A DNA stretch of 64,000 bases from Brugia malayi (lineage: Eukaryota; Nematoda; Chromadorea; Rhabditida; Onchocercidae): NCBI RefSeq assembly GCF_000002995.4, contig NW_025062477.1:10636649-10700648 (forward strand), in the 5' to 3' direction. This document shows positions 63,965-64,000 of this stretch, piece by piece. Each line of letters starts with the position of its first letter. The stretch's first letter is position 1. The notes under the pieces are model-generated. The model made no database searches, had not been told where the DNA came from, and saw only the letters and a list, made by a program, of their open reading frames with translations. A program made the position numbers and the translations under genes.

Positions 63965-64000
63965 CTTTCATAGTATAAATTCGATCATAAAATATAACAA
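63965..64000 (-). CDS. possible exon fragment at the right edge
   Basis: On the minus strand the last 36 bases are open in one frame (VIFYDRIYTMK plus one base) and end at a GTAAAT donor. Two other frames contain stops. It could be the 3' end of a coding exon of a gene entering from the right, or an upstream exon of the IQGAP transcript. Eleven codons are too few to identify anything. Confidence 0.2.

Overview
This is a eukaryotic chromosome segment, very rich in A+T (about four bases in five by eye), with many poly(A)/poly(T) runs and microsatellites. The genes have many short exons, T-rich 3' splice sites ending in CAG or TAG, short introns, and two genes about 100 bp apart in the same orientation with a clean splice acceptor just before the second ATG, as in a nematode operon. 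A zinc-finger protein beginning MENQQQ and ending in a highly conserved AN1 finger, and IQGAP and CARMIL genes, fit a nematode. The A+T content and intron style suggest a spirurid or filarial-type genome, but I cannot name the species.

Layout. (1) 73-90, minus: possible first coding exon of a gene leaving the left edge. (2) 1158-8677, minus: complete 21-exon CARMIL gene (crml-1-like; exons sum to 1060 residues). (3) 8741-10480: divergent promoter region. (4) 10549-12266, plus: vps-25 (ESCRT-II), 4 exons, 176 residues. (5) 12365-15015, plus: trmt-61 (tRNA m1A58 methyltransferase catalytic subunit), at least 7 exons, probably in an operon with vps-25. (6) 15016-37640: about 22 kb without a recognisable gene, made of A/T tracts, microsatellites and short minisatellites, plus a few islands of complex sequence. 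(7) 37725-39852, plus: A20/AN1 zinc-finger protein (ZFAND5/6-like), 4 exons, 222 residues. (8) 42688-59662, minus: complete 23-exon IQGAP gene (pes-7-like; exons sum to 1303 residues) with a threonine/proline-repeat N-terminus and an intron filled with two minisatellite arrays. (9) 59667-64000: upstream intergenic sequence with a possible exon at the right edge.

How the genes relate. CARMIL and IQGAP both organise cortical actin: CARMIL restrains capping protein, and IQGAP is a CH/IQ/GAP-related scaffold. They are 34 kb apart and nothing shows co-regulation. VPS25 (endosomal sorting) and TRMT61 (tRNA modification) have unrelated roles but seem to share a transcript. The ZFAND and IQGAP genes are convergent.

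Exon models were built by hand from splice signals, reading-frame continuity and remembered family architecture. Both large models close in frame across all exons. Individual boundaries may be off by one base. I saw no transposase, reverse transcriptase, CRISPR, rRNA or convincing tRNA, and no clearly novel multi-gene system. The most unusual material is the set of 30-38 bp minisatellites, most with a dyad-symmetric core, the Thr/Pro tract fused to IQGAP, and an unresolved last junction in trmt-61.
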